A stretch of 64,000 nt of DNA from Clostridia bacterium (lineage in GTDB: Bacteria > Bacillota > Clostridia > Oscillospirales > CAG-272). The stretch lies in NCBI GenBank assembly GCA_017467105.1, contig JAFTSU010000006.1, positions 1 through 64,000 of the forward strand, written 5' to 3'. Below, one piece after another: positions 44,641 to 52,562 of this stretch (positions are counted from its first letter, which is position 1; the number at the start of each line of letters is the position of its first letter). The translations under genes and the position numbers were made by a program. Under the pieces are notes generated by a model. The model was given only the letters and a program-made list of their open reading frames with translations, made no database searches and was not told where the DNA came from.

Positions 44641-44950
44641 ATAAAAAACGATTATTTTAGTGTTCATCATAGGATATCTTACAGCGAAAAAGGATTATAT
44701 CGTAATTGTCAAATTCGGATTTCCCTATGCTGTAGTTGCAGGACTGTCAAATGGAATCACTAATTTTTTAGGCTTAATTATTGCATCGATGATGGATCTT
44801 TCAATTTCATCACCCACATCAATGATTATAAAAAACGTTCTTACATTTATAATTGCGTTGCTGATATTCAAGGAAAAAATGTCATATCGTAAAATAGCGG
44901 GACTTATCGTTGGCATGGCCGCAGTCTTACTTATCACACTGCGATTTTAG
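44641..44950 (+). pseudogene. Truncated EamA/DMT-type transporter remnant
   Basis: About 100 residues remain, with hydrophobic segments TIILVFIIGYL, FPYAVVAGLSNGITNFLGLIIASMM, MIIKNVLTFIIALLIF and IAGLIVGMAAVLLITL. The ending (KEKMSYRKIAGLIVGMAAVLLI) is the typical C-terminus of EamA-family drug/metabolite exporters, normally about 290 residues with ten helices. An in-frame stop lies at its 5' edge and no good ribosome site is present. It is divergent from the AraC remnant. Confidence 0.65.
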
Positions 44951-45165
44951 CGCCCTTCCAACTGTAAAGCGGCGTTTATAATGCTCCCCTGATCGATCGC
45001 ATTAATGCTTGTTAAAGAAATAATAGCGGACCAAAAAAGATACACCGGAGAGCGCTTTCTGGGTTTACTGTCAGGGACAGCTTAGTCTGCTCGTGCCTTA
45101 CATCAATGAAATCCACTTTACTATCAGAGTCTACCGCGTCTGTGATTGGTTTAGACGTTATGACA
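44951..45165. other. Spacer downstream of rplL and the transporter remnant
   Basis: Nothing convincing was found. It is probably the residue of deleted genes; the rpoB gene that commonly follows rplL is not here. Confidence 0.4.
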
Positions 45166-45199
45166 ACAAAAAAAGGGCGAACAGCAGGTTCGCCCTTTT
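45166..45199 (-). terminator. Terminator of rplJ-rplL
   Basis: On the minus strand AAAAGGGCGAAC-CTGCT-GTTCGCCCTTTT is followed by further T (seven in total), 20 bases past the rplL stop. Confidence 0.9.
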
Positions 45200-45218
45200 C
45201 ATATTCGTGGAGATGAAA

Positions 45219-45593
45219 TTACTTAACTTCAACCTCTGCGCCTGCAGCCTTAAGCTGCTCAGCGATCTTATCAGCGTCTTCCTTAGAAACGCCTTCCTTG
45301 ATAGCCTTAGGAGCTGCCTCAACGAGATCCTTAGCGTCCTTAAGACCAAGACCGGTGATCTCACGAGCTACCTTGATAACAGCGAGCTTGTTAGCGCCTG
45401 CTGCCTTAAGGATAACGTCGAACTCAGTCTTCTCCTCTGCTGCGGGAGCTGCTGCTGCGCCGGGAGCTGCTGCAACTGCTACGGGAGCTGCGGATACGCC
45501 GAATTCCTCCTCAAGTGCCTTTACGAGATCTGCGAGTTCAAGAATGGTAAGACCCTTTACAAGTTCAAGGATCTGAGTAGACTTTTCGTTCAT
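45219..45593 (-). CDS. rplL: 50S ribosomal protein L7/L12
   Basis: The stalk protein that recruits translation factors. The 124 residues show the N-terminal dimerisation helix ([30 protein letters not shown]), an Ala/Pro hinge (about 38-56) and the C-terminal factor-binding domain with [31 protein letters not shown]. The ATG at 45593 is chosen because GGAGG lies just upstream. It is co-transcribed with rplJ. A terminator ends the operon, so rpoB-rpoC are not attached. Confidence 0.97.
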   Translation of the reverse strand: MNEKSTQILELVKGLTILELADLVKALEEEFGVSAAPVAVAAAPGAAAAPAAEEKTEFDVILKAAGANKLAVIKVAREITGLGLKDAKDLVEAAPKAIKEGVSKEDADKIAEQLKAAGAEVEVK

Positions 45594-45645
45594 TTTAAAA
45601 TCCTCCAATATTAATACAAATTGTTTATTAAATTAGCTTGCAGAA

Positions 45646-46182
45646 TTAAGCCTCTGCGGGAGCTTCTGCGGGAGCCTCTGCTCCGCCTTCGTTTTCCTTG
45701 TCGATCTTCGCCTGAAGTACGTAAGCGAAGCTGTAGAGAGACGACATAAGGCTGCCCATCATCTTGCCAATAAGAACTTCCTTAGAGGGAGTTGCTGCAA
45801 GAGACTCAACACCTGCCTGATCAAGCACACCACCGTCAACGAAGCCTGCCTTGATCTCGAAGCTGTTGATCTTATCTGCGAACTGCTTCATGATCTTAGC
45901 GGGAGCGATGGGATCATCCTGGCTGATAGCTATAGCTGTCATGCCGGAGAGATACTGCTTCATCTCGCCGTAGCCTGCGATCTCGCAAGCTCTGCCTGTG
46001 AGGGTGTTCTTCATAACGGTGTATTCTACACCTGCCTTACGAAGAGCCGCACGGAGCTCGGTGTCTTCGGAAACCTTAATGCCTTCATACTTTACGAGAA
46101 CGCCTGCCTGAGCTGTCTGGATCTTCGCAGCCAGAGACTCAACGACTTGCTTCTTCTCTTCAAGAATCTTGTTGCTTGGCAT
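45646..46182 (-). CDS. rplJ: 50S ribosomal protein L10
   Basis: L10 anchors L7/L12 dimers to the ribosome and, in complex with them, represses its own operon through the leader RNA. The 178 residues include LEEKKQVVESLAAKIQTAQAGVLVKYEGIKV, a family N-terminus, and a C-terminal helix followed by a short EAPAEAPAEA tail. GGAGG precedes the ATG. A 160-base leader upstream contains the L10 RNA element. Upstream rplK and rplA are absent. Confidence 0.96.
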   Translation of the reverse strand: MPSNKILEEKKQVVESLAAKIQTAQAGVLVKYEGIKVSEDTELRAALRKAGVEYTVMKNTLTGRACEIAGYGEMKQYLSGMTAIAISQDDPIAPAKIMKQFADKINSFEIKAGFVDGGVLDQAGVESLAATPSKEVLIGKMMGSLMSSLYSFAYVLQAKIDKENEGGAEAPAEAPAEA

Positions 46183-46205
46183 TTTTCCACCTCCATAAAT
46201 TTCAA

Positions 46206-46340
46206 TAAAAAAACATCCTTTTCCGAAAAAGGCATACTAACCCCGAGGAAAAGGACAACAAAAATAAAAAATATTTAAGTTACTTTCACCTCGGCAGGAA
46301 AGCTGACGCTTTTACCGGAAACCTGCTGTCTTAGGATACC
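46206..46340 (-). promoter_or_regulatory. Ribosomal protein L10 leader
   Basis: The minus-strand leader carries the L10-binding domain, CCTAAGACAGCAGG then TCCTGCCGAGGTG (46334-46287), as in Firmicutes L10 leaders. A terminator-like CCTTTTTCGGAAAAGG followed by seven T lies at about 46233-46206, just before rplJ. Binding of L10-L7/L12 would favour the terminator and so adjust synthesis to need. Confidence 0.88.
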
Positions 46341-46346
46341 TATGGT

Positions 46347-46375
46347 ATTATACTAAATTATTTGCAGTTTGTCAA
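46347..46375 (-). promoter_or_regulatory. Promoter of rplJ-rplL
   Basis: On the minus strand TTGACA (46375-46370) and TATAAT (46352-46347) match consensus with a 17-base spacer. The start would fall at the first base of the L10 leader. Confidence 0.88.
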
Positions 46376-46466
46376 TAGGTTTTGCAAAAAAAAATTGTTT
46401 TTATAATTTTGCTCTCCCATAAAGTCGCACTGTATTTGGATGCTGCTTTATCACACTATTCGATTC

Positions 46467-46523
46467 ACCGTCTTAAAGACGGCACCAGCCTTGCGTGATA
46501 CTGTACTTTAGTACCACGCAAGG
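46467..46523 (-). terminator. Hairpins downstream of the ASRT gene
   Basis: CCTTGCGTG/CACGCAAGG (46489-46523), with inner GTAC pairing, and CGTCTT-AA-AGACG (46469-46481) lie after the stop at 46532. T-runs are poor, so termination is uncertain. Confidence 0.4.
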
Positions 46524-46531
46524 TACCTTTA

Positions 46532-46900
46532 TCAGAAGGAATAACCCTCCACGCTATAGTATGCCATATTAGACTGACGAACGTCAAGTCTGCCAAAGCA
46601 GGCACAGATAGGCACGTCACTCTGCACCCACACGGTATATTGCTCTGATTCGCGAAGCATATATCCATCATCGCCGAGCGGATGGTCAAGTCGCACGCAG
46701 GTGGTACGCATACCGCCAAGCTTCACCTTGATGCCGCGTACGGGGTCTTTATCCTCAAATATGAGAGTAAGCTCGATATTAGCCTCCGTATCTCCGAGGT
46801 TGGTCATCATCAATGCCTCGTGACCCTCGAAATCCGGATTGTCGCCGTGAGGGGGAAGATATCCGTCGCAAAAGACCCAATTTCTTTTACCCATTTCCAT
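46532..46900 (-). CDS. ASRT-family (sensory rhodopsin transducer-like) protein
   Basis: The 122 residues match the Anabaena sensory-rhodopsin-transducer fold: WVFCDGYLPPHG, HEALMMTNLGDTEANIELTLIFEDKDPV, GGMRTTCVRLDHP and SDVPICACFGRLDVRQSNMAYYS. No rhodopsin gene is present. Members in non-phototrophic bacteria are thought to bind small molecules, probably carbohydrate-like, rather than transduce light. It starts 12 bases after the M24-fold gene and is the third gene of the unit with the phosphotriesterase-like gene, so a shared small-molecule pathway is likely. Confidence 0.85.
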   Translation of the reverse strand: MEMGKRNWVFCDGYLPPHGDNPDFEGHEALMMTNLGDTEANIELTLIFEDKDPVRGIKVKLGGMRTTCVRLDHPLGDDGYMLRESEQYTVWVQSDVPICACFGRLDVRQSNMAYYSVEGYSF

Positions 46901-46911
46901 ATCTTGTCACC

Positions 46912-48108
46912 TTATCCCTTAAAAAGCTCGGGAACTGCCTTGTCATTATATTTAGTCATACGCTTCGCACCGTCCTTACCTATCAGGTAGCAGTCCTCGA
47001 TGCGGAACGAGCCCCACTCCATTCCTTTGAAATAAGCGTCAATGCATATAGCCATGTTTTCCTCTATGACGCGCTTGTTGCCTACGGTGAATACGGGTGC
47101 CTCACACTCAAGCATACCTGTGCTGTGGAGACTGCCGTACGGACAGTAATCGATATAGCCGTACTTTGTGAGATAATCGGTGTAAGCGTTAAGCACTACG
47201 TCGCAGGGAGTTCCCGGCTTCATCTTATCAGACGCATAGTTCAAAGCCTCGTAGGCACACATAACCGCATCCTTGATCTTTTGGGGAATCTCTCCCAACA
47301 CGAGCGGTGAGCAGATTACTCCGTTATAGCCCTCGTAGCATACGCCGGCTGCAAGGTTAAGTATCTCGCTCTCTCCGATTGTCCTAAGTGTATTGCGACA
47401 CATGCTTATGTAAGAATTCTTTGGTCCCGTGGCAACCATCGGGGCGAATGCCTGAACATAGCTTTCCGCGCCGAGACTCATCATTGCCGCCTCGAACATA
47501 CCTTCGATATGTCTCTCGGTCATGCCTATCTTAATCTTCGGTACAGTTGTCTCAAAGGTCTCAGTTATCATCTCCCAGTTAGTCTTGAGCACCTCGATCT
47601 CTGATGAGCTCTTGCGAATTCTCTGCTCGTAGTGAACATCATCCATATCTACAATCTCCGCATCATAGAATACTGCCTTAAGCTTATTCATAATGATAGC
47701 GGGAAAAATAAGTCTGCCGATGAAGCCGACCTTCTTTACGCCCGGATGCTCCGCGCGCACTCTTGCGAACAGCTCCGCAAAATCAAGCTGCCCTTCGGTA
47801 TCGTACTCAAAGCCGCTGACCTCGCCTATCTCGGGAAGAATAGCAATACGGCTAAACGGGAGCTTATTCTGTACCTGACAGTAGTCGTAGGACGCCTGAC
47901 CGGAGCATACGGTCACCTCACCGTCAGAGGGAATGATAATCGCCGCGCTTTCATTTACGGGAGCAAATCCGCAATAGTATCTTACTATAGCGATCTCCAA
48001 AAGATTAGAGAAGCCGACAACAAGGTCAACTCCCATCTCCGCCATCTTATTGCGGAGGGCGTTTACTCTGCCGAGATATTCCTCGGGTGGAATTGTGGGA
48101 AAATTCAT
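46912..48108 (-). CDS. M24 (creatinase/aminopeptidase fold) protein with altered metal site
   Basis: The 398 residues follow the M24 layout: an N-terminal creatinase-type domain (about 1-140) and a pita-bread domain. Active M24 peptidases use two Asp, one His and two Glu. Here the first Asp region reads LNLAAGVCYEGYNGV with no Asp, the His region is GSLHSTGMLE, the first Glu position reads IDAYF, and only the last Glu remains in FRIEDCYL. It may therefore be a non-peptidase enzyme or metal-free binder. AAGGAG precedes the ATG. It lies between the phosphotriesterase-like and ASRT genes. Confidence 0.8.
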   Translation of the reverse strand: MNFPTIPPEEYLGRVNALRNKMAEMGVDLVVGFSNLLEIAIVRYYCGFAPVNESAAIIIPSDGEVTVCSGQASYDYCQVQNKLPFSRIAILPEIGEVSGFEYDTEGQLDFAELFARVRAEHPGVKKVGFIGRLIFPAIIMNKLKAVFYDAEIVDMDDVHYEQRIRKSSSEIEVLKTNWEMITETFETTVPKIKIGMTERHIEGMFEAAMMSLGAESYVQAFAPMVATGPKNSYISMCRNTLRTIGESEILNLAAGVCYEGYNGVICSPLVLGEIPQKIKDAVMCAYEALNYASDKMKPGTPCDVVLNAYTDYLTKYGYIDYCPYGSLHSTGMLECEAPVFTVGNKRVIEENMAICIDAYFKGMEWGSFRIEDCYLIGKDGAKRMTKYNDKAVPELFKG

Positions 48109-48198
48109 AGTTTTTCTCCTTTTTATATTAAGATTAATCGTTTTTGTCTATACCCGTGTTAAATTAGAGCGAATTTCTTACAGTATGTGCTATCACAA

Positions 48199-49206
48199 TC
48201 AGGTGAGAAAGGCTCTGATATTGTTGGTGAGAATAGCGTCGTACCTTGCCTCACTTATGCCGTTTTCAATTGCCATTTGCTTTACCGTACGCAGAATATG
48301 AGCATAACCAGGGCCTCCGTAAGATCGCCACATGGTTTTTAAACATACGTCGTTGCACAAAAGAATTCTGTCACCGTACCCCTCGTCTATAAGCTGACGA
48401 AGAAGGTGTATTCTCTCAAGATCGTAGGCAAAGCGACGATCGCGAGTAACGTAAAACTCCTTGCCAAAATCGTCGAACTCAACATATACCCCCAAATCCA
48501 AAAGTCCGCGCACATAATCGGGGCGAAGCAAAACGTCAACGTGATCTATGCAGATCCTTTCGGGCCTTGCGCCCTCCGCAACAAGTGTATTTATAATATC
48601 AAAACCATTCTCGGTATAGAGATCGGTATGCACGTGTATAGGACGGTCACATTCACCGGACACTATACCTGCCGCGCGTAAGCACTTGCGCTCATCCTCG
48701 GATATTACTGCACTCGTACCTATTTCACCGATTATGCCCGCCTTGATACCCGTGCTTCCGATGCCTACGGTAAGATCGCGGCGTATCTCATCTGCAAGAG
48801 CAGACACGGATGCGTGCTTCACGTACGGTGCGTGTGCCTTGTAATAGTAATGACCGGATCCGATAATTATATTTATACCCGATCTCTCACTTATCTCGCG
48901 AAGTGCGATTGGATCTCTTCCTATCTCGTCGAGAGTGCAGTCGACTACGGTGTTTCCTCCAAACTGCTTAAAGAATTTCATCTCATACACTGCCTTATCT
49001 ATCTCGGACAGCAGTGCGTTATCGAGAATCGCATACGGATCGCACAGAACCTCTCCGCGATTTTCGAGGGTTATATTTTCATAAAAGATCTTCGTCTCGT
49101 TGCCGGTGCGGTCAACACAATGTCTCATGTCTATCAACACGTGCTCGTGTGATGAGGTAATGCCAAGCTCGGATGGAGATATCTCGCCTAATGCCGTATT
49201 GATCAT
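48199..49206 (-). CDS. Phosphotriesterase-family metal-dependent hydrolase
   Basis: The 335-residue amidohydrolase-fold protein begins LGEISPSELGITSSHEHVLID, where HEH supplies two metal ligands. The bridging position appears as the glutamate in KAGIIGEIGTS (as in E. coli PHP-type homologues rather than the carboxylated lysine), with later ligands in PIHVHTDL and ICIDHVDV and the aspartate in LLCNDVCL. It is likely a lactonase or phosphoesterase acting on a sugar-derived compound. GGAGG precedes the ATG. First gene of the three-gene unit with the M24-fold and ASRT genes, downstream of an AraC gene. Confidence 0.85.
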   Translation of the reverse strand: MINTALGEISPSELGITSSHEHVLIDMRHCVDRTGNETKIFYENITLENRGEVLCDPYAILDNALLSEIDKAVYEMKFFKQFGGNTVVDCTLDEIGRDPIALREISERSGINIIIGSGHYYYKAHAPYVKHASVSALADEIRRDLTVGIGSTGIKAGIIGEIGTSAVISEDERKCLRAAGIVSGECDRPIHVHTDLYTENGFDIINTLVAEGARPERICIDHVDVLLRPDYVRGLLDLGVYVEFDDFGKEFYVTRDRRFAYDLERIHLLRQLIDEGYGDRILLCNDVCLKTMWRSYGGPGYAHILRTVKQMAIENGISEARYDAILTNNIRAFLT

Positions 49207-49282
49207 ATTATCCTCCGTATTTTATCATAGATTTATGTCGGTTATAAAACACACGCAAAATTACATTCAATCCCGGGGCGTG

Positions 49283-50161
49283 TCAATTATTCGTCATACG
49301 AAAGCTTCTTCTGTATGTGCCCGGGGTCGCTCCGGCATACTTTTTGAAGAGCTCACAGAAATATTTTGATTCGGGATAACCAAGAGATGACGATATCTCT
49401 CCAACAGACAAGTCGCTCTCGATAAGCAGCCTCTTTGCCTCCTCCATTTTAAGCCTGGTAAAGCAAGCAAGCAGGGACTCTCCCGTCTGCTCCTTAAAGC
49501 TTTTACAAAGGTGTGAGCGAGAATAATTAAATCGCGTACAAATGTCGTCAAGAGTAAGTCTGTTATAAAAATTGCTCTTAAAATAACGGATTATTATCTC
49601 AGCAAGCTCACCGTAAAAATTATCTCCGTCAAGAAAAACTACGTTTGAATTTTCCAAAAGTGAGGTGCGCCGCAACAGTGATATGAGCAGATAATCAAGC
49701 TGTAAAAGAATCGCCTGCTGACCGCCGAATATTGCATCCGGCAAAACCTCAAGCTGCTCCTGCTCGTTCATACGGAAGGTGCGTCGGCTTTCGTCAATTA
49801 TGCGTTTTATATTTTCCGTGAGCTGTCCGTCGCAGGAAAATTTCATACCGGAAATAGCTCTTAGCGACTGAGTTGAGCTTTCAAAGCATACTACGAAAAC
49901 GCGCGCTTTATTGCCGTTTTCCGAAATATACGAGTGGCGCAGCTCAGGCTGAATGAGAATCATCTCCCCCTCGACAAGCTGCACCTTTTCGCCGGATAGC
50001 AGAAGCTCCACTCTTCCCTCCTCCACGAAGCACAGCTCGAAGAAATCGTGTCTTTCGGAATAATTCTTATATTTCCCCTCAAAATCCAGATATTCGAGGG
50101 CTAAAAGCTCCTTCACGTCAACTACTCTCAGAACCTGATGTCTTAGATACGTTTTCATCAT
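49283..50161 (-). CDS. AraC-family transcriptional regulator
   Basis: The 292 residues have an N-terminal cupin sensor (HDFFELCFVEEGRVELLLSGEKVQLVEGEMILIQPELRHSY, about 38-78) and a C-terminal HTH pair (about 190-285: LTLDDICTRFNYSRSHLCKSFKEQTGESL and VGEISSSLGYPESKYFCELFKKYAGATPGTYRR). GGAGG lies 5 bases before the ATG. The phosphotriesterase-like gene begins 76 bases after its stop on the same strand, so it may regulate, and be transcribed with, that unit. Confidence 0.88.
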   Translation of the reverse strand: MMKTYLRHQVLRVVDVKELLALEYLDFEGKYKNYSERHDFFELCFVEEGRVELLLSGEKVQLVEGEMILIQPELRHSYISENGNKARVFVVCFESSTQSLRAISGMKFSCDGQLTENIKRIIDESRRTFRMNEQEQLEVLPDAIFGGQQAILLQLDYLLISLLRRTSLLENSNVVFLDGDNFYGELAEIIIRYFKSNFYNRLTLDDICTRFNYSRSHLCKSFKEQTGESLLACFTRLKMEEAKRLLIESDLSVGEISSSLGYPESKYFCELFKKYAGATPGTYRRSFRMTNN

Positions 50162-50744
50162 CTTAACCTCCGGATACTACTCGCAGGATCACTTTATGTT
50201 TTATTATAAAGGACTGTGCCTCTTATGTAAACCCAAAATATTCCATAGTAATACCAAAATAGTACGCTATTAATATTTTTATGGCTTTTTTCGGGTACTT
50301 CAATTCGTTGCTGCATCACCCATTGATATATTTAACGTACACGCCGACTGCCAAAGCGCAGAACTTGATTCCGCTATTGAAAATTAAATACGCTTTTAAA
50401 ATACGCTCCGATACAGAAGGCGTTTGAATTATACGGTGACCAGCGAGTAATATTTTGACACCGTCGCGTGACAAAAATCTCCCCCTGTTTATGGCAGAGG
50501 GAGATGAAATAATCTTATTCAACATTATTTGTTTTTCGACGTACGTTTGACAGAGAGCTCGTTTTAGCAAAACGTTATCTCTACGCTGTACGTTTGACAG
50601 CGTCGCGGCTCTGCCGTGATGAGATCTTCGCTTTTCTCAAATGATATTTAAAGTGCTCGTTTAATGAAGCGATTCCGTCGGAATCTTTTTACCGTGGCTC
50701 GTTACTAAGCGGTTCTGCCGGTCTGTCTGACTGTTATTGCAGTT
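50162..50744. other. 583-bp gene-free spacer
   Basis: No credible gene. A hairpin ATCTCCC.CTG/CAG.GGGAGAT lies at 50478-50505. GTACGTTTGACAG occurs twice (about 50541 and 50587), 46 bases apart, and several degenerate hairpins (for example GATTCCG-TC-GGAATC near 50672) occupy 50580-50720. These may be remnants of another hairpin array. Confidence 0.45.
50478..50505. terminator. Hairpin terminator candidate upstream of the SGNH gene's downstream side
   Basis: AATCTCCCCCTG-TTTATGG-CAGAGGGAGAT forms a stem of about 11 bp. The flanking T/A tracts are short, so direction is uncertain. Confidence 0.4.
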
Positions 50745-51401
50745 TTATTTTCCCGACATAATACGGGCGAGTTCCTTCTCAAAGAACGGTAAAGCCAGCT
50801 CCATCCCGCGAGCGTTAAGATGGCACACGTCTCCCGGAACCCAGCAGTACTCCGTACGAAATGCGGGATCTGTCATATAAACGCCCGAGGACTCCTCGTC
50901 GCACGCTCTGATAAAGTGAACTCCAAGCTCAGCGCATACCTCCTCCATAGCGGCGGTATATTCTCCGCAGGGAAGTCCCAGCTCATTCGGTCTGTCACCT
51001 ACTCGCCAGAAGCTGACTGCAGCGATGATCGCGCGTGGGTATCTATCCTTCAGTCCCCTGATAAGAGATCCGAGAGCACCCTTATAGGTGGATACGTCCC
51101 CGCTGTCCTGAGTGCCTATAGCCGCGTTCTTGTTGTAATCGTTTCTGCCGCCTTCAATAACGACGAGATCTGCATCAAGCAGGGGCATATCGGTGTAGCG
51201 GCTTATAATAGGCTGAAAGCCGCCCTCGCACGCAGAAAGAGTACAGCCGCACACGCCGTGGTTTTCAAAGGTCATACCGTACTTTGTTGCAAGCAGGTTG
51301 ATCCAGGTCAGATCCTTACCTATTCCGTGACCGCCAAAAAGACTGTCTCCGATAAACAGAGCGGTTAAGCCCCTAAGACTTTTATAGTATACGTTTTCCA
51401 T
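50745..51401 (-). CDS. SGNH/GDSL-family hydrolase
   Basis: A predicted esterase of 218 residues with complete catalytic blocks: serine in LFIGDSLFGGHG (about 15-26), the oxyanion block VVIEGGRNDYNK, and the C-terminal Asp-His in VPGDVCHLNARG (DxxH). There is no signal peptide, so it acts on internal substrates such as acetylated sugars. AAGGAAGG precedes the ATG. A TTAACACGGGTACC element and a TATAAT box lie 30-60 bases upstream. Unlike the SGNH protein at 37335, this one keeps the full DxxH. Confidence 0.85.
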   Translation of the reverse strand: MENVYYKSLRGLTALFIGDSLFGGHGIGKDLTWINLLATKYGMTFENHGVCGCTLSACEGGFQPIISRYTDMPLLDADLVVIEGGRNDYNKNAAIGTQDSGDVSTYKGALGSLIRGLKDRYPRAIIAAVSFWRVGDRPNELGLPCGEYTAAMEEVCAELGVHFIRACDEESSGVYMTDPAFRTEYCWVPGDVCHLNARGMELALPFFEKELARIMSGK

Positions 51402-51498
51402 CTTGTACCTTCCTTATAAACGGGTAAAAGTGGGTACCCGTGTTAAAAATAATTATATTCAAGCGACTGTAGAGGCACCAAAAAAGTTCCTCTTTGAA

Positions 51499-52437
51499 TC
51501 AATACTCTGTCTTATTCTTCAGAACTCTGTAGATCGAGCGATAGGAGTCAAGACGGGTGGGAGCTATCTCACCTGCGAGCGCCGCCTTTGCCACGGCACA
51601 CTCCTCCGCGCCCTCACCGTAGTGAGCGCAATCCGCATATCTGCAGCCTCCACTGAAGTGAGCAATATCCGGAAAGGCAGGCAAAAGCTCCTCCGCGCTG
51701 AAGAAATCAAATCTCTCAAAATCTATCAGTGAGAATCCGGGAGTATCCGCTAAATATCCCGTGTCGCGATCCTCTGAAATATCGAATATCTCAACGTGAC
51801 GGGTGGTATGTCTGCCTCTCTCAATCTTGCGCGAAATCTCCGCTGTGGCAAGAGATAAATTCGGGAAAAGAGCATTCATAAGAGTGGATTTGCCAACGCC
51901 GGATGCGCCAGCAAACGCCGCAAGTCTGCCTCCCTTGAGGCTATTTCTTATGTAATCTGAAAGCTCCGACACGCCCTCCCCATCCTCTGAGGATGTGACG
52001 AAGGCGGCAATTCCTGCCTGCCTGTAAATACCGAGATACTCCTCTGCCTGAGCTGTAGAAAGATCCGATTTAGTTATCACGACCACGGGTATTATGGAAT
52101 TGTGTATGGCTATGGCAATAAGCTTGTCTACCGTTTCTATAACGGGAGTCGGCTTCTTTGCCGCAAATACTATGAAGAGATAGTCGAGATTTGCTATAGG
52201 GGGTCTGATAAGTGAGTTGCGGCGCTCTGATACTTCGGATATAACCACGCCGTCAGGAGTGGAGTCGTCTACCGTAACGGTTACAAGATCGCCAATAAAA
52301 AGCTTCTCCTCGTCACGCTTAAGATTACCCTTTGCTCGACAGGTGAGCCTTGAAACACCGCCGTCCGACTCACAGATCCGCACCTCGTACAGTCCGCCAA
52401 GCCCCTTCGTTATCCTTCCCTTTTTCTGAGTGATCAA
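51499..52437 (-). CDS. rsgA: Ribosome small-subunit GTPase RsgA
   Basis: A circularly permuted GTPase that aids late 30S maturation. The 312 residues show an N-terminal OB domain, then G4 VITKSDLS, G1 GASGVGKSTL (about 185-194), the DTPGF G3 motif and the C-terminal zinc site CRYADCAHYGEGAEEC. The TTG at 52437 is chosen because AGGAG lies 6 bases upstream and the protein length then fits. An ATG at 52482 lies inside a tandem-repeat tract. The prpC/prkC genes often found just upstream are absent. Confidence 0.92.
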   Translation of the reverse strand: MITQKKGRITKGLGGLYEVRICESDGGVSRLTCRAKGNLKRDEEKLFIGDLVTVTVDDSTPDGVVISEVSERRNSLIRPPIANLDYLFIVFAAKKPTPVIETVDKLIAIAIHNSIIPVVVITKSDLSTAQAEEYLGIYRQAGIAAFVTSSEDGEGVSELSDYIRNSLKGGRLAAFAGASGVGKSTLMNALFPNLSLATAEISRKIERGRHTTRHVEIFDISEDRDTGYLADTPGFSLIDFERFDFFSAEELLPAFPDIAHFSGGCRYADCAHYGEGAEECAVAKAALAGEIAPTRLDSYRSIYRVLKNKTEY

Positions 52438-52456
52438 ATTTTTCTCCTGTTCTCTT

Positions 52457-52562
52457 TTTTCAAAATGAAGCAGCTGCCTCATTTATTAGAATGAAGTTAC
52501 TGCATTATCTATCAAAAGGAATTATTACCTTAACTATCAAAACGAAGCTATCACCTTAATAT
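52457..52562. repeat. Four degenerate 25-26-bp tandem repeats between rlmN and rsgA
   Basis: On the minus strand the units read ATTAAGGTGATAGCTTCGTT.., AGTTAAGGTAATAATTCCTT.., AGATAATGCAGTAACTTCAT.. and AAATGAGGCAGCTGCTTCAT.., each ending in TTTTGAT- or TTCTAAT-like text. The first encodes the last residues of RlmN (IKVIASF) and supplies its stop; the last contains the possible upstream start of rsgA. Confidence 0.6.

Noticed and set aside
45093..45614. Cysteine-rich plus-strand frame over rplL
   Set aside because: The Cys and Gly runs come from reading the Ala-rich hinge of rplL backwards.
46912..48108. Ordinary Xaa-Pro aminopeptidase
   Set aside because: The fold matches, but most metal ligands are replaced, so a peptidase name would mislead.
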